From Algoriphagus mannitolivorans DSM 15301 (GTDB lineage Bacteria; Bacteroidota; Bacteroidia; Cytophagales; Cyclobacteriaceae), in assembly GCF_000429425.1 (NCBI RefSeq), contig NZ_AUBV01000009.1, forward strand, positions 124,001 to 188,000: a DNA stretch of 64,000 bases, in the 5' to 3' direction. The notes beneath the pieces were generated by a model. It was not told the origin of the DNA, did no database searches, and saw only the letters and a list, made by a program, of their open reading frames with translations. This document shows, piece after piece, positions 8,587 to 17,411 of this stretch. Both the position numbers and the translations under genes were made by a program. How positions within the stretch are numbered: position 1 is the stretch's first letter; each line of letters begins with the position of its first letter.

Positions 8587-9348
8587 TCAGACAGTGGCGG
8601 AATCCACTTCTTCTTTGATCCAGTCGTATCCTTTTTCTTCAAGCTCTAGTGCGAGTTCTTTGGTACCGGATTTTACGATTCTTCCTTTATAAAGAACATG
8701 CACGTAGTCAGGTACGATATAATCCAACAAACGCTGGTAGTGGGTAACTACGATGGTTGCTGTTTGGTCTGACTTCAGTTTATTGACACCGTTGGATACA
8801 ATTCTAAGGGCATCGATGTCCAAGCCAGAGTCAGTCTCATCCAAAATGGAAAGGGTTGGCTCTAACATGGCCATTTGGAAGATCTCATTTCTTTTCTTTT
8901 CTCCTCCGGAAAAGCCTTCATTCAAAGATCTGCTCAGTAGCTTTTGGTCAATTTCGACCAAGGCCATTTTTTCTTTCATCAAAGAAAGGAATTTCACAGC
9001 GTCCAAAGGTTCTTGACCTCTATACTCCCTTACTTGATTCAAGGCAGTTCTCAAGAAGTTGGTGGAAGATACACCAGGGATTTCTACCGGGTATTGGAAA
9101 GCAAGAAAAACGCCTTCGCGTGCTCTGTCTTCCGGAGCCATTTCCAGCAATTCTTTTCCTTTGAAAATAACCTCGCCTTCGGTCACTTCATACTCTTCGC
9201 GTCCTGCCAAAACAGAGGCAAGAGTAGATTTGCCGGAACCATTTGGGCCCATGATGGCATGAACCTCGCCAGCTTTCACTTCCAAATTGATGCCTCTAAG
9301 AATAGGCGTACCCTCTACAGAGGCATGTAGATTTTTTATGCTTAACAT
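8587..9348 (-). CDS. sufC: SufC ATPase
   Basis: This 253-residue ABC-type ATPase drives the SufBC2D scaffold. It has Walker A GPNGSGKST (about residues 34-42), signature FSGGEKKR, Walker B LSILDETDSGLD and an H-loop VVTHYQR. The frame can be extended to an ATG at 9381, but the upstream eleven residues (MEDSKIEKFQI) lie in AT-rich spacer and are not family-like. I therefore place the start at 9348, giving the standard MLSIKNLHA. It lies 46 bases downstream of sufB and 17 bases before sufD. Confidence 0.94.
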   Translation of the reverse strand: MLSIKNLHASVEGTPILRGINLEVKAGEVHAIMGPNGSGKSTLASVLAGREEYEVTEGEVIFKGKELLEMAPEDRAREGVFLAFQYPVEIPGVSSTNFLRTALNQVREYRGQEPLDAVKFLSLMKEKMALVEIDQKLLSRSLNEGFSGGEKKRNEIFQMAMLEPTLSILDETDSGLDIDALRIVSNGVNKLKSDQTATIVVTHYQRLLDYIVPDYVHVLYKGRIVKSGTKELALELEEKGYDWIKEEVDSATV

Positions 9349-9394
9349 GATTTGAAATTTTTCAATTTTTGAATCTTCCAATTTTGCAATTGGA

Positions 9395-10840
9395 TTACCC
9401 GACTGAGCCTTCTAGAGTTAAAGCCAGTAGCTTTTGAGCTTCCACAGCAAACTCCATCGGCAACTGGTTTAGGACTTCTTTTGCGTATCCGTTTACAATC
9501 AAGGCAACTGCATCTTCCGTCGCAATACCTCGTTGGTTGCAATAGAAGATTTGGTCTTCCCCGATTTTGGAAGTGGTAGCTTCATGCTCCACCTTCGCTG
9601 ACGGATTATTGATATCAATGTATGGGAAGGTATGAGCTCCACATCTATCTCCCATCAATAGGGAGTCACACTGAGAAAAGTTTCTGGCATTATCTGCCCT
9701 TTTCATCACCTGAACCTGACCTCGGTAGGAGTTTTGAGACTTACCGGCAGAGATACCTTTGGAAACGATTCTGGATTTGGTGTTTTTACCAATATGAATC
9801 ATTTTGGTTCCGGTATCAGCTTGCTGATAATTGTTGGTAACTGCCACGGAGTAAAATTCACCGATGGAATGATCTCCTTTTAGAATACAAGAAGGGTACT
9901 TCCAAGTCACCGCAGAACCTGTTTCCACCTGTGTCCAGGAGATTTTAGAATGATCTCCTTCACAGATACCTCGTTTGGTTACAAAGTTGTAAATCCCTCC
10001 TTTGCCTTCCTTGTCACCAGGGAACCAGTTTTGCACTGTGGAATATTTCACTTCAGCATGGGCTGCCGCGTAGATTTCTACTACCGCAGCATGAAGTTGA
10101 TTTTCATCTCTTTGAGGAGCAGTACATCCTTCCAAATAGGAAACATAGGAAGATTCCTCGGCAACGATTAAAGTTCTTTCAAACTGACCAGTGTTGGCTG
10201 CATTGATTCGGAAATAGGTAGAAAGCTCCATCGGGCATCTTACGCCTTTTGGAATGTAGCAAAACGAACCATCTGAAAATACAGCCGAATTCAAGGCCGC
10301 ATAATAGTTGTCTGTCATTGGGACTACTGACCCCAAATATTTCTTCACCAATTCAGGATGCTCTTTCACGGCTTCACTGAAGGAACAGAAAACAATACCC
10401 AGCTTACCTAAGGTGTCTTTAAAAGTGGTAGCCACAGACACTGAATCCAAAACCGCATCTACAGCTATACCTTGCAATCTTTTTTGCTCATTGAGTGAAA
10501 TACCCAATCGCTCGTAGATCGCGATAAGCTCTGGATCTACTTCATTCAAGCTTTTTGTTTTCTTTGCCTGCTTTGGGGCAGAATAATATTTCAAGGCCTG
10601 AAGGTCGATCTTGGGATAAGTAACGTTGGCCCAAGATGGTTCAGCCATATTTAGCCAAGTACGAAAAGCCTTAAGCCTCCATTCCAAAAGCCATTCTGGT
10701 TCTTCCTTTTTTGCGGAAATCCATCGAATGATGTCTTCATTCAATCCAGCAGGGGCTTCGTCGGTCTCATAATTGACTGACCAGCCGTGCTCATATTCTT
10801 TGGAGGTAAGTTCTTCTAAAATCTGATTGTCTTTGCTCAT
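9395..10840 (-). CDS. sufB: SufB scaffold subunit
   Basis: This 481-residue protein is the SufB component of the SufBC2D iron-sulfur scaffold, the first gene of the minus-strand operon. Diagnostic stretches include [59 protein letters not shown], and near the C-terminus [26 protein letters not shown] and [20 protein letters not shown]. The conserved cysteine that receives the persulfide (in the RGIC or EGDHS region) is present. A SufA/IscA-type carrier and a SufR regulator are absent from the cluster. A promoter-like box lies about 36 bases upstream. Confidence 0.96.
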   Translation of the reverse strand: MSKDNQILEELTSKEYEHGWSVNYETDEAPAGLNEDIIRWISAKKEEPEWLLEWRLKAFRTWLNMAEPSWANVTYPKIDLQALKYYSAPKQAKKTKSLNEVDPELIAIYERLGISLNEQKRLQGIAVDAVLDSVSVATTFKDTLGKLGIVFCSFSEAVKEHPELVKKYLGSVVPMTDNYYAALNSAVFSDGSFCYIPKGVRCPMELSTYFRINAANTGQFERTLIVAEESSYVSYLEGCTAPQRDENQLHAAVVEIYAAAHAEVKYSTVQNWFPGDKEGKGGIYNFVTKRGICEGDHSKISWTQVETGSAVTWKYPSCILKGDHSIGEFYSVAVTNNYQQADTGTKMIHIGKNTKSRIVSKGISAGKSQNSYRGQVQVMKRADNARNFSQCDSLLMGDRCGAHTFPYIDINNPSAKVEHEATTSKIGEDQIFYCNQRGIATEDAVALIVNGYAKEVLNQLPMEFAVEAQKLLALTLEGSVG

Positions 10841-10875
10841 GCGCTGAGTTATTTAGACTAATTACATTTTAACTG

Positions 10876-10883
10876 CGAAGGTA
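10876..10883 (-). promoter_or_regulatory. candidate -7 box for the suf operon
   Basis: On the minus strand TACCTTCG, one mismatch from TAnnTTTG, lies 36 bases before the sufB start. The -33 region is not convincing. It is the best promoter candidate in the sufB upstream gap. Confidence 0.35.
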
Positions 10884-10999
10884 CAACATATTCTTAAAAA
10901 ATAATGTTCAGCCTCATTTGAAAAATCTATCAGTCATTAGGTTTTTATTTGCCTGTTGTCCTCAAATGCCCTGAAATTCAGTATGGAAGTACATGAATA

Positions 11000-11030
11000 A
11001 AAAAGTCCGGAAACTACCGGACTTCCTTTA
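11000..11030 (-). terminator. intrinsic terminator after the Lrp-family gene
   Basis: AAGTCCGG (11003-11010) pairs with CCGGACTT (11017-11024) around a six-base loop. On the minus strand it is followed by TTTTTT, a good rho-independent terminator for the regulator transcript. Confidence 0.75.
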
Positions 11031-11051
11031 GATAGATAGGTATATAGGACT

Positions 11052-11078
11052 TTTAGATTAAATTAGATTTAATCTAAA
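11052..11078. repeat. perfect 11-bp AT-rich inverted repeat
   Basis: TTTAGATTAAA (11052-11062) and TTTAATCTAAA (11068-11078) are exact inverted copies with a five-base spacer. The repeat starts six bases after the Lrp-family stop and precedes the GC-rich terminator. It may be a second 3' hairpin or an operator-like site. Confidence 0.7.
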
Positions 11079-11083
11079 TAGAG

Positions 11084-11557
11084 TTACTTTTCCTTATCGA
11101 AAAACTGAATTGGTCTATTGATACTTTCTTCCAAAACAATCAAAGTCTCCGTACGATCAATTCCGTCCACTTTTTGAATGCTGTCTAGGACCAGTCGAAG
11201 GTGGTTGGTATCTCTGCAGATTATTTTGGCGAAAATGGAATAATTCCCCGTGGTGTAATATGCACTAACCACTTCAGCAATTCCCTTTAGTCTTTCAATA
11301 ACATTATCATACAAGGAACTTTTCTCGAGGTAAATTCCCAAAAAGGCTGAGATGTCATACCCAAGCTTTGAAAAATCAATGTTCAAAGTGGCGCTTTTGA
11401 CAATTCCCATGTCTTCCAACTTTTTCATTCTCACGTGAACGGTACCAGAGGAAACGAAAACTTTTTTGGCAATTTCGGTGTAAGGAGTCTTCGCGTCTTC
11501 GTTCAAAAGCGAAATGATCTTTAGGTCTATGTTATCGATATCTAAAATTTTGTCCAT
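11084..11557 (-). CDS. Lrp/AsnC family transcriptional regulator
   Basis: This 157-residue protein has the Lrp/AsnC layout: an N-terminal winged HTH (IDNIDLKIISLLNEDAKTPY, then TEIAKKVFVSSGTVHVRMKKLEDMGIV, residues about 6-57) and a C-terminal RAM/effector domain (about 70-150; YYTTGNYSIFAKIICRD). Such proteins form octamer-like assemblies and respond to amino acids. The ligand and targets are not visible here. It is monocistronic, with a terminator downstream and a long AT-rich upstream gap that probably contains its own promoter and binding sites. Confidence 0.92.
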   Translation of the reverse strand: MDKILDIDNIDLKIISLLNEDAKTPYTEIAKKVFVSSGTVHVRMKKLEDMGIVKSATLNIDFSKLGYDISAFLGIYLEKSSLYDNVIERLKGIAEVVSAYYTTGNYSIFAKIICRDTNHLRLVLDSIQKVDGIDRTETLIVLEESINRPIQFFDKEK

Positions 11558-11625
11558 TTTCCCTAGTAGGATTTAGATGATTGTTAATGAAAGTCGCCGT
11601 AAATTAAAGATTGTTCAAAATATTG

Positions 11626-11633
11626 CAAAATTA
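11626..11633 (-). promoter_or_regulatory. candidate -7 box for the Lrp-family gene
   Basis: On the minus strand TAATTTTG fits TAnnTTTG and lies about 70 bases before the start codon. No clear -33 element is at the expected distance. Confidence 0.3.
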
Positions 11634-11822
11634 TTTTTTCAATTTGTAATTAAAGGAAAAAACCTTTTATTTTGGCCTTGATGAAAAGTTTCAAATAATT
11701 ATTTGGTTTTTATCGATTTCAATTCATCTTTTGTTTGAAATACGTCTTAACTCCAAATATTTGATAATCAATAGAAAACTTTTAATCTCTAAAGTTATAT
11801 TTGGGTTTATATTCTGAAAAGG

Positions 11823-11850
11823 GTCTTGCTGCTGGCAAGACTTTTTTATT
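11823..11850 (+). terminator. orphan intrinsic terminator in the Lrp upstream gap
   Basis: GTCTTGC (11823-11829) pairs with GCAAGAC (11835-11841) around a five-base loop and is followed by TTTTTT on the plus strand. No plus-strand gene lies upstream; the nearest upstream gene is on the minus strand. A TAnnTTTG box lies 20 bases before the stem. It could end a very short RNA or attenuate transcription into the gene at 11945. Confidence 0.65.
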
Positions 11851-11891
11851 GCTCTTTTTTACATTTAAAATACAAAAAAATGTATTTCAAC

Positions 11892-11922
11892 TTTGTTTAT
11901 TTGTAGAATTGTTTTAATTTCG
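11892..11922 (+). promoter_or_regulatory. Bacteroidota-type promoter for the secreted TonB-C-like gene
   Basis: TTTG at 11892-11895 and TAATTTCG at 11915-11922 are separated by exactly 19 bases, matching the TTTG-N19-TAnnTTTG consensus except for one base. The expected start site is about 15 bases before the ATG at 11945. Confidence 0.55.
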
Positions 11923-11944
11923 AACCGTCCACCCTTTGTGAATT

Positions 11945-12460
11945 ATGAAACTTCTAATCGCTTCTGCTTTTCTTTTATTTTCCGGTTTCCCTTTGGAAAA
12001 TCCTAGGGCCTCTGCTCAACAAAATACTGAACTTAGTTTTTTGGTAGAATCTTCGATTTCATTCAACAGGCTTATTATTAATAAGATAAAATCTTCTGAA
12101 TCAAGAGAAGAAGGCCTCAATGAAAAAGAATTGAAGTTCGAGCCCCTGACCATGGTGGAAATGAACATGGCCAGAAACTTAAATTCGCATTGGGTTTGGC
12201 CTGAGTACACATTGGAAATGATTGACAGTTATTCTCCTTTTTTGTTTAGGACTAAGAAAAGTCAAGAATTGGAAGAGGTGACAATCATGCTAAATGTGAA
12301 TTCGAAAGGAAGAATTTCCGGCTTTGAAGTACTTGGTGAGGTGGATAAAGGCACCAAAGAAAGACTGGATCACATGATTCGAAAAATGCCAGTCTGCAAG
12401 CCTGTTCCAGGTTTTGAATCCTATACCCCTTCGATTTTTGAATTGACGATCAAAAAATAA
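11945..12460 (+). CDS. secreted protein with TonB C-terminal-like end, function unknown
   Basis: This 171-residue protein starts with a clear signal peptide (MKLLIASAFLLFSGF, cleavage probably near ASAQQ at residue 25), so it is expected in the periplasm. The middle is charged and unrecognised. The last about 70 residues (VTIMLNVNSKGRISGFEVLG, then IRKMPVCKPVPGFESY and FELTIKK) resemble the TonB C-terminal fold seen in many Bacteroidota proteins: a beta strand, a G-R-I turn, a helix, and a P-V-P..F/Y segment. No TonB membrane anchor is present, so it is not a normal energy transducer. It has its own promoter and a downstream terminator. Function is not known. Confidence 0.65.
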   Translation: MKLLIASAFLLFSGFPLENPRASAQQNTELSFLVESSISFNRLIINKIKSSESREEGLNEKELKFEPLTMVEMNMARNLNSHWVWPEYTLEMIDSYSPFLFRTKKSQELEEVTIMLNVNSKGRISGFEVLGEVDKGTKERLDHMIRKMPVCKPVPGFESYTPSIFELTIKK

Positions 12461-12517
12461 ACGTTGAAAGTAGTCCCAGTCTTAGCAAGAACTACAAAGA
12501 AAATATTCATTGAAAAT

Positions 12518-12546
12518 GCTCGGTATTGCACCGGGCTTTTTTTTTA
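12518..12546 (+). terminator. intrinsic terminator after the TonB-C-like gene
   Basis: GCTCGGT (12518-12524) pairs with ACCGGGC (12530-12536), with one G-T pair, around a five-base loop, followed by a run of nine T. It is a strong plus-strand terminator. Confidence 0.75.
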
Positions 12547-12606
12547 AGCGGTTGGGTAGCCCAGCGAGTCAGTATTTATTTTTACACACCAACCTGATCC
12601 TTTACC

Positions 12607-14526
12607 ATGAAAAAAACAATCTTGTTTTCAGCAGCTTGTCTTGTATCAGGACTTGCAGCTGCGCAGGTAAAATCTTTTCAAGCAGAAAAGCTTTTCCCTG
12701 AAAAAAATTCCAAACTGAAATTCCATACCGTTTCTGGCGAGAGGCATGGACCTTCATTTTTTAAAAAGTTTGAATTCCCGGAGGTAGAGTACACTCCTCA
12801 GGAAAAATTGACTTTCGATAAATACCATACGGTAGATGTCATGTACCACTGGTACGAAAAATGGGCTCAACAATTTCCTGAAATAGTGGATTTGTATGTA
12901 GTGGGAGAGTCTTACGAAGGTCGTCCGATTTATCAAATGACCATCACTAACAAAAAGACGGGAAAAGACACCAACAAACCAGCTGCTTATTTTGAAGGTG
13001 GGAGGCATTCCGGAGAAATTACTTCCAGCGAATCCATCCTATGGTTGACCCAGCATTTGTTGGAAAATTATGGGAAAGATTCTGAGATTACTGCTTTGAT
13101 TGACTCCAAAGCCATTTACCTACGCCCACAGAATAATCCTGACGGCTCCAATCTATATCTCTACACAGAGCAAAGAAACCGAAGTACCGTAAAACCGGAT
13201 GATACTGACCGGGACGGATTGATCGATGAAGATCCGGAAGAGGATATGGATGGGGATGGAGTAATCTATCAAATGCGTAAAAAGGCAGTTACTCCTGAAG
13301 AAAAAGAGAAGGCCAACTTTATCATTGATCCCCGTGATCCAAAAGGCAGGCTGATGAAAAGAACTTTTCCCGGAAAGGGAGAATATCTTATGTACACAGA
13401 AGGCATTGACAATGATGGAGATGGCAACTACAATGAGGATGGCATTGGAGGATTGGACCTTCACCGAAATTATCCTGAAAACTGGAGACCCAATACTGGA
13501 GGCGACTTGACCGGTAGAGGATTCACCCAGTTTGGGGCAGGCGAATATCCCTTAAGTGAAATTGAAACTAGGCATACCGCGCTGTGGGTGCTTAGTCATC
13601 CGAATATTTCAGTGGCAAATTCCATGGATACTCGTGTGCCTATGCACTTGCGACCACCATCTACCTCTAAGTCTGAAGAAAGAATGTATCCTGAAGATTT
13701 GGCGATTTACAAGGAGATTGATGAGTTGGGGCTTTCCTATACCAATTATCCTTGGGCAGGGGATGTATATGAAACCTATGCTACTCGCTACAAAGTAAAC
13801 TCCATGACCGGGGATCCACTGAAGCCGGAGCCATTGTTTGGACATGGGCCAGATTTTGGATATTTCTATTACGGAAGTATCTGGTACGGAGATGAGCTTT
13901 GGAATAATGGAGCCATGAAAGACTACGACGGGGATGGAATCTACGATGACTATGATGGTCTGATGTGGGATGATGAAGCCAATGGAAGCAGAGGGTTCAA
14001 AGTTTGGACTCCATTTACTCATCCTACCTTGGGTGAGGTGGAAATTGGAGGGTTTCATCCTAAGTTTTTTGGGCAAAATGGTCCACCATGGCAATTGGAA
14101 GATTGGGCCAAAAAGCAGGCTCAGTTTAATCTTGCCATGGCGAAAAGACTTCCTCAGCTGACTATTTCAGATTTGAAAGTGAAAAAGGTAGCTAATGGTG
14201 AATATGAAATTACGTTGGAATGGTCTAATACCGGAAAGCTTCCGGTGGCATTGGAACAAGCCAAACTGGTAAAAATTGTCCAGGAAGATCGGGTTTCCTT
14301 GGAATTTGACAAGGAGTTGACCAAAGGATACGAAGATGCCAAACTTAAAATCACCAGCCCGGATCTTTATGACAAAACCATCTATGCCGGATATACCGGA
14401 GTTGGAGAGAAAAAGTCAGCTACTTTCAAAGTAAAAGTAGAAAGCACCGAACCTGTAAAAGGCAAGATTAAGCTTTCTTCTACCCGTGGCGGATATCTGG
14501 AAAGAGAATTTACCCTAAAACCCTAA
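12607..14526 (+). CDS. secreted M14-family zinc carboxypeptidase with calcium-loop insertions
   Basis: This 639-residue protein has a signal peptide (residues 1-20, ..LAAAQ) and an M14 carboxypeptidase-like domain. The zinc motif GGRHSGE gives His134 and Glu137; NPDG is at 177-180 and the substrate-binding DLHRNYP at 284-290. Between the last two lies an unusually long insertion with acidic DxDxDG loops (about 199-218 and 268-279), and another loop DYDGDGIYDD lies at 439-448; these resemble thrombospondin-type-3/EF-hand-like calcium sites. At the expected third zinc ligand, aligned with H-T-x before L-R-P, the sequence reads MDT (Asp341). A C-terminal beta domain (about 515-639) follows. The S9 peptidase starts 12 bases later, suggesting joint peptide breakdown in the periplasm or outside. 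Confidence 0.85.
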   Translation: MKKTILFSAACLVSGLAAAQVKSFQAEKLFPEKNSKLKFHTVSGERHGPSFFKKFEFPEVEYTPQEKLTFDKYHTVDVMYHWYEKWAQQFPEIVDLYVVGESYEGRPIYQMTITNKKTGKDTNKPAAYFEGGRHSGEITSSESILWLTQHLLENYGKDSEITALIDSKAIYLRPQNNPDGSNLYLYTEQRNRSTVKPDDTDRDGLIDEDPEEDMDGDGVIYQMRKKAVTPEEKEKANFIIDPRDPKGRLMKRTFPGKGEYLMYTEGIDNDGDGNYNEDGIGGLDLHRNYPENWRPNTGGDLTGRGFTQFGAGEYPLSEIETRHTALWVLSHPNISVANSMDTRVPMHLRPPSTSKSEERMYPEDLAIYKEIDELGLSYTNYPWAGDVYETYATRYKVNSMTGDPLKPEPLFGHGPDFGYFYYGSIWYGDELWNNGAMKDYDGDGIYDDYDGLMWDDEANGSRGFKVWTPFTHPTLGEVEIGGFHPKFFGQNGPPWQLEDWAKKQAQFNLAMAKRLPQLTISDLKVKKVANGEYEITLEWSNTGKLPVALEQAKLVKIVQEDRVSLEFDKELTKGYEDAKLKITSPDLYDKTIYAGYTGVGEKKSATFKVKVESTEPVKGKIKLSSTRGGYLEREFTLKP

Positions 14527-14538
14527 TTATAACTACAG

Positions 14539-17346
14539 ATGTATTTCAAGCGAATTAGCTTGGGTCTTTGGATTGTTTTTGCTGCGCAATTGAGTTTTGC
14601 GCAGCAAAAAAGATCCCTGACTCATGCGGACTATGATGGCTGGGAAAGTCTCTCGGCAACTAAAATCACCAAAAACGGTCAATATGTTGGCTTTCAAGTT
14701 TCCCCTCAGGAGGGCGATTCCAGATTTGAGGTTTTTCCTTATAAAAACCCAAGCCAAAGAACTGTAATTCCCCGCGCTTCTGCGGCCTCATTTACCCCAG
14801 ACGATGCGTTTTTGGTAGGAAAAATCGTCCCCCAAAAAGACTCCGTCCGGTTGTTGAAGTTGCAAAAAAAGAAGAGTGACGACCTTCCCAAAGACAGTTT
14901 GTTTATTTTCAACTTGGCCTCGGGTGATTTGGAAAAACTCCCAAGGGTAAAGTCCTTTGGTATTCCAACAGAAAAAGGTAGTTGGATTGCTATTCATTTT
15001 GAAAAGGAACTTCCAAAAAAAGCAGATCCAAGCGACTCCACTGCCAAGGCTGAAAAACCCAAAAAGACAGACGGAACCAAGCTTTTGGTCCGCTCTCTGG
15101 ACGGCTCAAAATCTTGGGAGTTTGAGCGGGTGAAGTCATATTCTTTTGCTCCGAATGGAGATTATTTCCAATATACTTTAGCCGAAGAAGATACTTTGGA
15201 CAACAGCGCAGTTTATGTGCTTAACCTTTCCTCTGGAGAGAGTAAGTTGGTTTTGGAAAAAATGACAACCTACTCCAGTACGACATTTTCTCCTCAGTCG
15301 GCAAAGTTGGCGCTGATTGCGACAGATGATTCGCTGAAGGCAAAAAAGCCTTTGCATACGCTCTATGTCTATGATATCAAGTCCGGAACCATATCCAAGA
15401 AACTGGAAAAGGCAGAATTGAAATTTAATCAAGGTCGTATCAGCCCGGATGGAAGTATAAGGTTTTCTGAAGATGAGAATCGGCTGTTTTTTGGAGTTTC
15501 GCCAGATTATAGGGACTACGCTTATGCGAATGATACCACCATTTTGGATGAAGAAAGAGTGAGTTTGGATATCTGGGGATGGCAGGATGCTGAGATCCAA
15601 CCTATGCAGTTGAAAAACAAATCCCAGGAGGAGAGAAAGACTTATTGGTCGGTAATGGATCTGAAATCAGGAGCGGTAGTTCAACTTGCGACTCCAGAGA
15701 TAGACATTATCACGCTGGAAAATAAGATCAGGCATGACATTGCTTTGGCTTCTTCAGATCAAGCATATAGAAGAAATTACAGCTGGGATATTCAGATTGG
15801 AAGAGATTTGTATGTAGTTGATTTGAAAACAGGTGCCAAAACTCTGATTGAGAAAAATGCCTCAGGATTTGCAAGGCTTTCCCCTGAAGCCAAGTATGCC
15901 TATTGGTACGATGGCAGAGACAGCAGCTGGGTAGCCTTTGATTTGGCTGCCAAAAAGAAAATCAATCTGACAAAAGCTCTCCCTGTTGGTTTCTATGAGG
16001 ATTTGCATGATTCCCCATCACTGCCTGGTAGCTATGGGACCGCAGGTTGGTTATCGGGTGACGCCGCATTTTTGGTGTATGACCACTTTGATATTTGGAA
16101 AATTGATCCCAAAAATCCAGCGGCAGCGATCAATTTGACACAAGGAGAAGGAAGAAAAAACCAAATCGTTTTCAGGAGAGAGAGTTTGGAGTTTGACGAG
16201 AGATCGATTGACACTAAATCTCCTTTGATCCTTTCTGCTTTCAATGAGACTACCAAAGATGCAGGATTTTTTTCCGGAGATATTGAGGGAAAAAATGCTC
16301 CAAAACAGTTGCTTATGGCACCTGCCAGCTTCAATGGTTTTACCAAAGCCAAAGAATCTTTAAATGTTTTGATAAGGAGAAGCACCTACATCGAGAATCC
16401 TGATCTTTATCTCACGGATTTGAGCTTCAAAAATTTGACTAAAGTTTCCAATTTGAATCCTCAACAAGAGGGTATCAAATGGGGGAGTGTTGAATTGGTT
16501 TCTTATTTGACTACTGATGGAGATCCTCTTCAGGGATTGTTGTTTAAGCCAGAGGGATTTGATCCCGGTAAGAAATACCCAATGATGGTTTACTTCTATG
16601 AGAGAAACAGTGACGGTCTTCATAATTACAGAACTCCGGCACCAAGCCGATCTACCATCAATATTCCGTTTTTTGTGAGTAATGACTATCTGGTATTTGT
16701 ACCGGACATCAAGTATGAAATCGGTCTTCCCGGACCAAGTGCTTTCAACTGCATCATTCCTGGTGTCCAGGCAGTGATCGCCAAGGGCGGCGTGGATACG
16801 GAGAATATGGCCATCCAAGGACAGAGTTGGGGAGGATATCAGGTAGCTTATTTGATTACTCAAACGAACATGTTCAAGGCAGCAGGAGCTGGTGCTCCTG
16901 TGGTAAATATGACCTCAGCCTACGGCGGAATCCGCTGGGGTACAGGAATGAGCCGAATGTTCCAGTATGAACAAACTCAATCCAGAATCGGTGGTACGCT
17001 GTGGGAGAAGCCGATGTATTATTTGGAGAATTCCCCACTATTCATGATGGATAGAGTGCAGACTCCTGTATTGATCATGCATAATGACGAAGACGGTGCC
17101 GTGCCATGGTATCAGGGCATAGAGATGTTTATGGCCTTGAAGCGATTGAACAAGCCGGCATGGTTGCTTCAGTACAATGGGGAGGATCACAACCTAACTC
17201 AAAGGAAAAACGCCAAAGATCTTTCCGTTCGATTGAGCCAATTCTTTGATCACTATTTGAAAGGAGCTCCTGCACCACTCTGGATGACAGAAGGTCTTCC
17301 AGCCGTGGAGAAAGGTAAAACCTTGAAATACGAATTGGGCAACTAA
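14539..17346 (+). CDS. secreted S9-family prolyl-oligopeptidase-like peptidase
   Basis: This 935-residue protein has a signal peptide (about 1-22, ..LSFAQQ), a large N-terminal beta-propeller-like region (about 30-640; DPP IV/TolB-type repeats such as FAPNGDYFQYTLA and LSPEAKYAYWYDG) and a C-terminal alpha/beta hydrolase domain. The catalytic triad is readable: Ser763 in GQSWGGY, Asp852 in NDEDGAVPW and His884 in GEDHNLT. The protein is longer than typical S9 enzymes of 650-750 residues because of an extended propeller. It is co-directional with the M14 peptidase (12-base gap) and followed by a strong terminator, so the two form one operon for extracytoplasmic peptide degradation. Substrate specificity is not known. 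Confidence 0.92.
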   Translation: MYFKRISLGLWIVFAAQLSFAQQKRSLTHADYDGWESLSATKITKNGQYVGFQVSPQEGDSRFEVFPYKNPSQRTVIPRASAASFTPDDAFLVGKIVPQKDSVRLLKLQKKKSDDLPKDSLFIFNLASGDLEKLPRVKSFGIPTEKGSWIAIHFEKELPKKADPSDSTAKAEKPKKTDGTKLLVRSLDGSKSWEFERVKSYSFAPNGDYFQYTLAEEDTLDNSAVYVLNLSSGESKLVLEKMTTYSSTTFSPQSAKLALIATDDSLKAKKPLHTLYVYDIKSGTISKKLEKAELKFNQGRISPDGSIRFSEDENRLFFGVSPDYRDYAYANDTTILDEERVSLDIWGWQDAEIQPMQLKNKSQEERKTYWSVMDLKSGAVVQLATPEIDIITLENKIRHDIALASSDQAYRRNYSWDIQIGRDLYVVDLKTGAKTLIEKNASGFARLSPEAKYAYWYDGRDSSWVAFDLAAKKKINLTKALPVGFYEDLHDSPSLPGSYGTAGWLSGDAAFLVYDHFDIWKIDPKNPAAAINLTQGEGRKNQIVFRRESLEFDERSIDTKSPLILSAFNETTKDAGFFSGDIEGKNAPKQLLMAPASFNGFTKAKESLNVLIRRSTYIENPDLYLTDLSFKNLTKVSNLNPQQEGIKWGSVELVSYLTTDGDPLQGLLFKPEGFDPGKKYPMMVYFYERNSDGLHNYRTPAPSRSTINIPFFVSNDYLVFVPDIKYEIGLPGPSAFNCIIPGVQAVIAKGGVDTENMAIQGQSWGGYQVAYLITQTNMFKAAGAGAPVVNMTSAYGGIRWGTGMSRMFQYEQTQSRIGGTLWEKPMYYLENSPLFMMDRVQTPVLIMHNDEDGAVPWYQGIEMFMALKRLNKPAWLLQYNGEDHNLTQRKNAKDLSVRLSQFFDHYLKGAPAPLWMTEGLPAVEKGKTLKYELGN

Positions 17347-17350
17347 ACGA

Positions 17351-17384
17351 AAGCCCCGGATTCTGAAGAATCCGGGGCTTTTTG
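17351..17384. terminator. bidirectional intrinsic terminator between S9 peptidase and thyA
   Basis: AAGCCCCGGATTC (17351-17363) and GAATCCGGGGCTT (17368-17380) form a perfect 13-bp stem with a TGAA loop. T-rich sequence follows on the plus strand, with a weaker tract on the minus strand. It lies between the convergent S9 peptidase and thyA genes. Confidence 0.85.
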
Positions 17385-17411
17385 TAATACTAAATCACGA
17401 TTTTTAATCTA

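Larger units (their letters stand above)
11558..11944. other. 387-base intergenic region with promoters and an orphan terminator
   Basis: This AT-rich gap lies between the divergent Lrp-family gene and a secreted-protein gene. It holds a minus-strand TAnnTTTG box (11626-11633), a plus-strand TATATTTG box (11796-11803) followed at once by a strong intrinsic terminator (11823-11850), and a well-spaced promoter for the next gene (11892-11922). No ORF of gene-like quality was seen. Confidence 0.6.

Noticed and set aside
9349..9381. Eleven-residue N-terminal extension of SufC
   Set aside because: The residues are coded by AT-rich repetitive spacer and are not part of the conserved SufC start MLSIKNLHA.
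13609..14094. 161-codon minus-strand frame opposite the M14 peptidase
   Set aside because: It is a shadow of the conserved coding strand, with no recognisable protein features.
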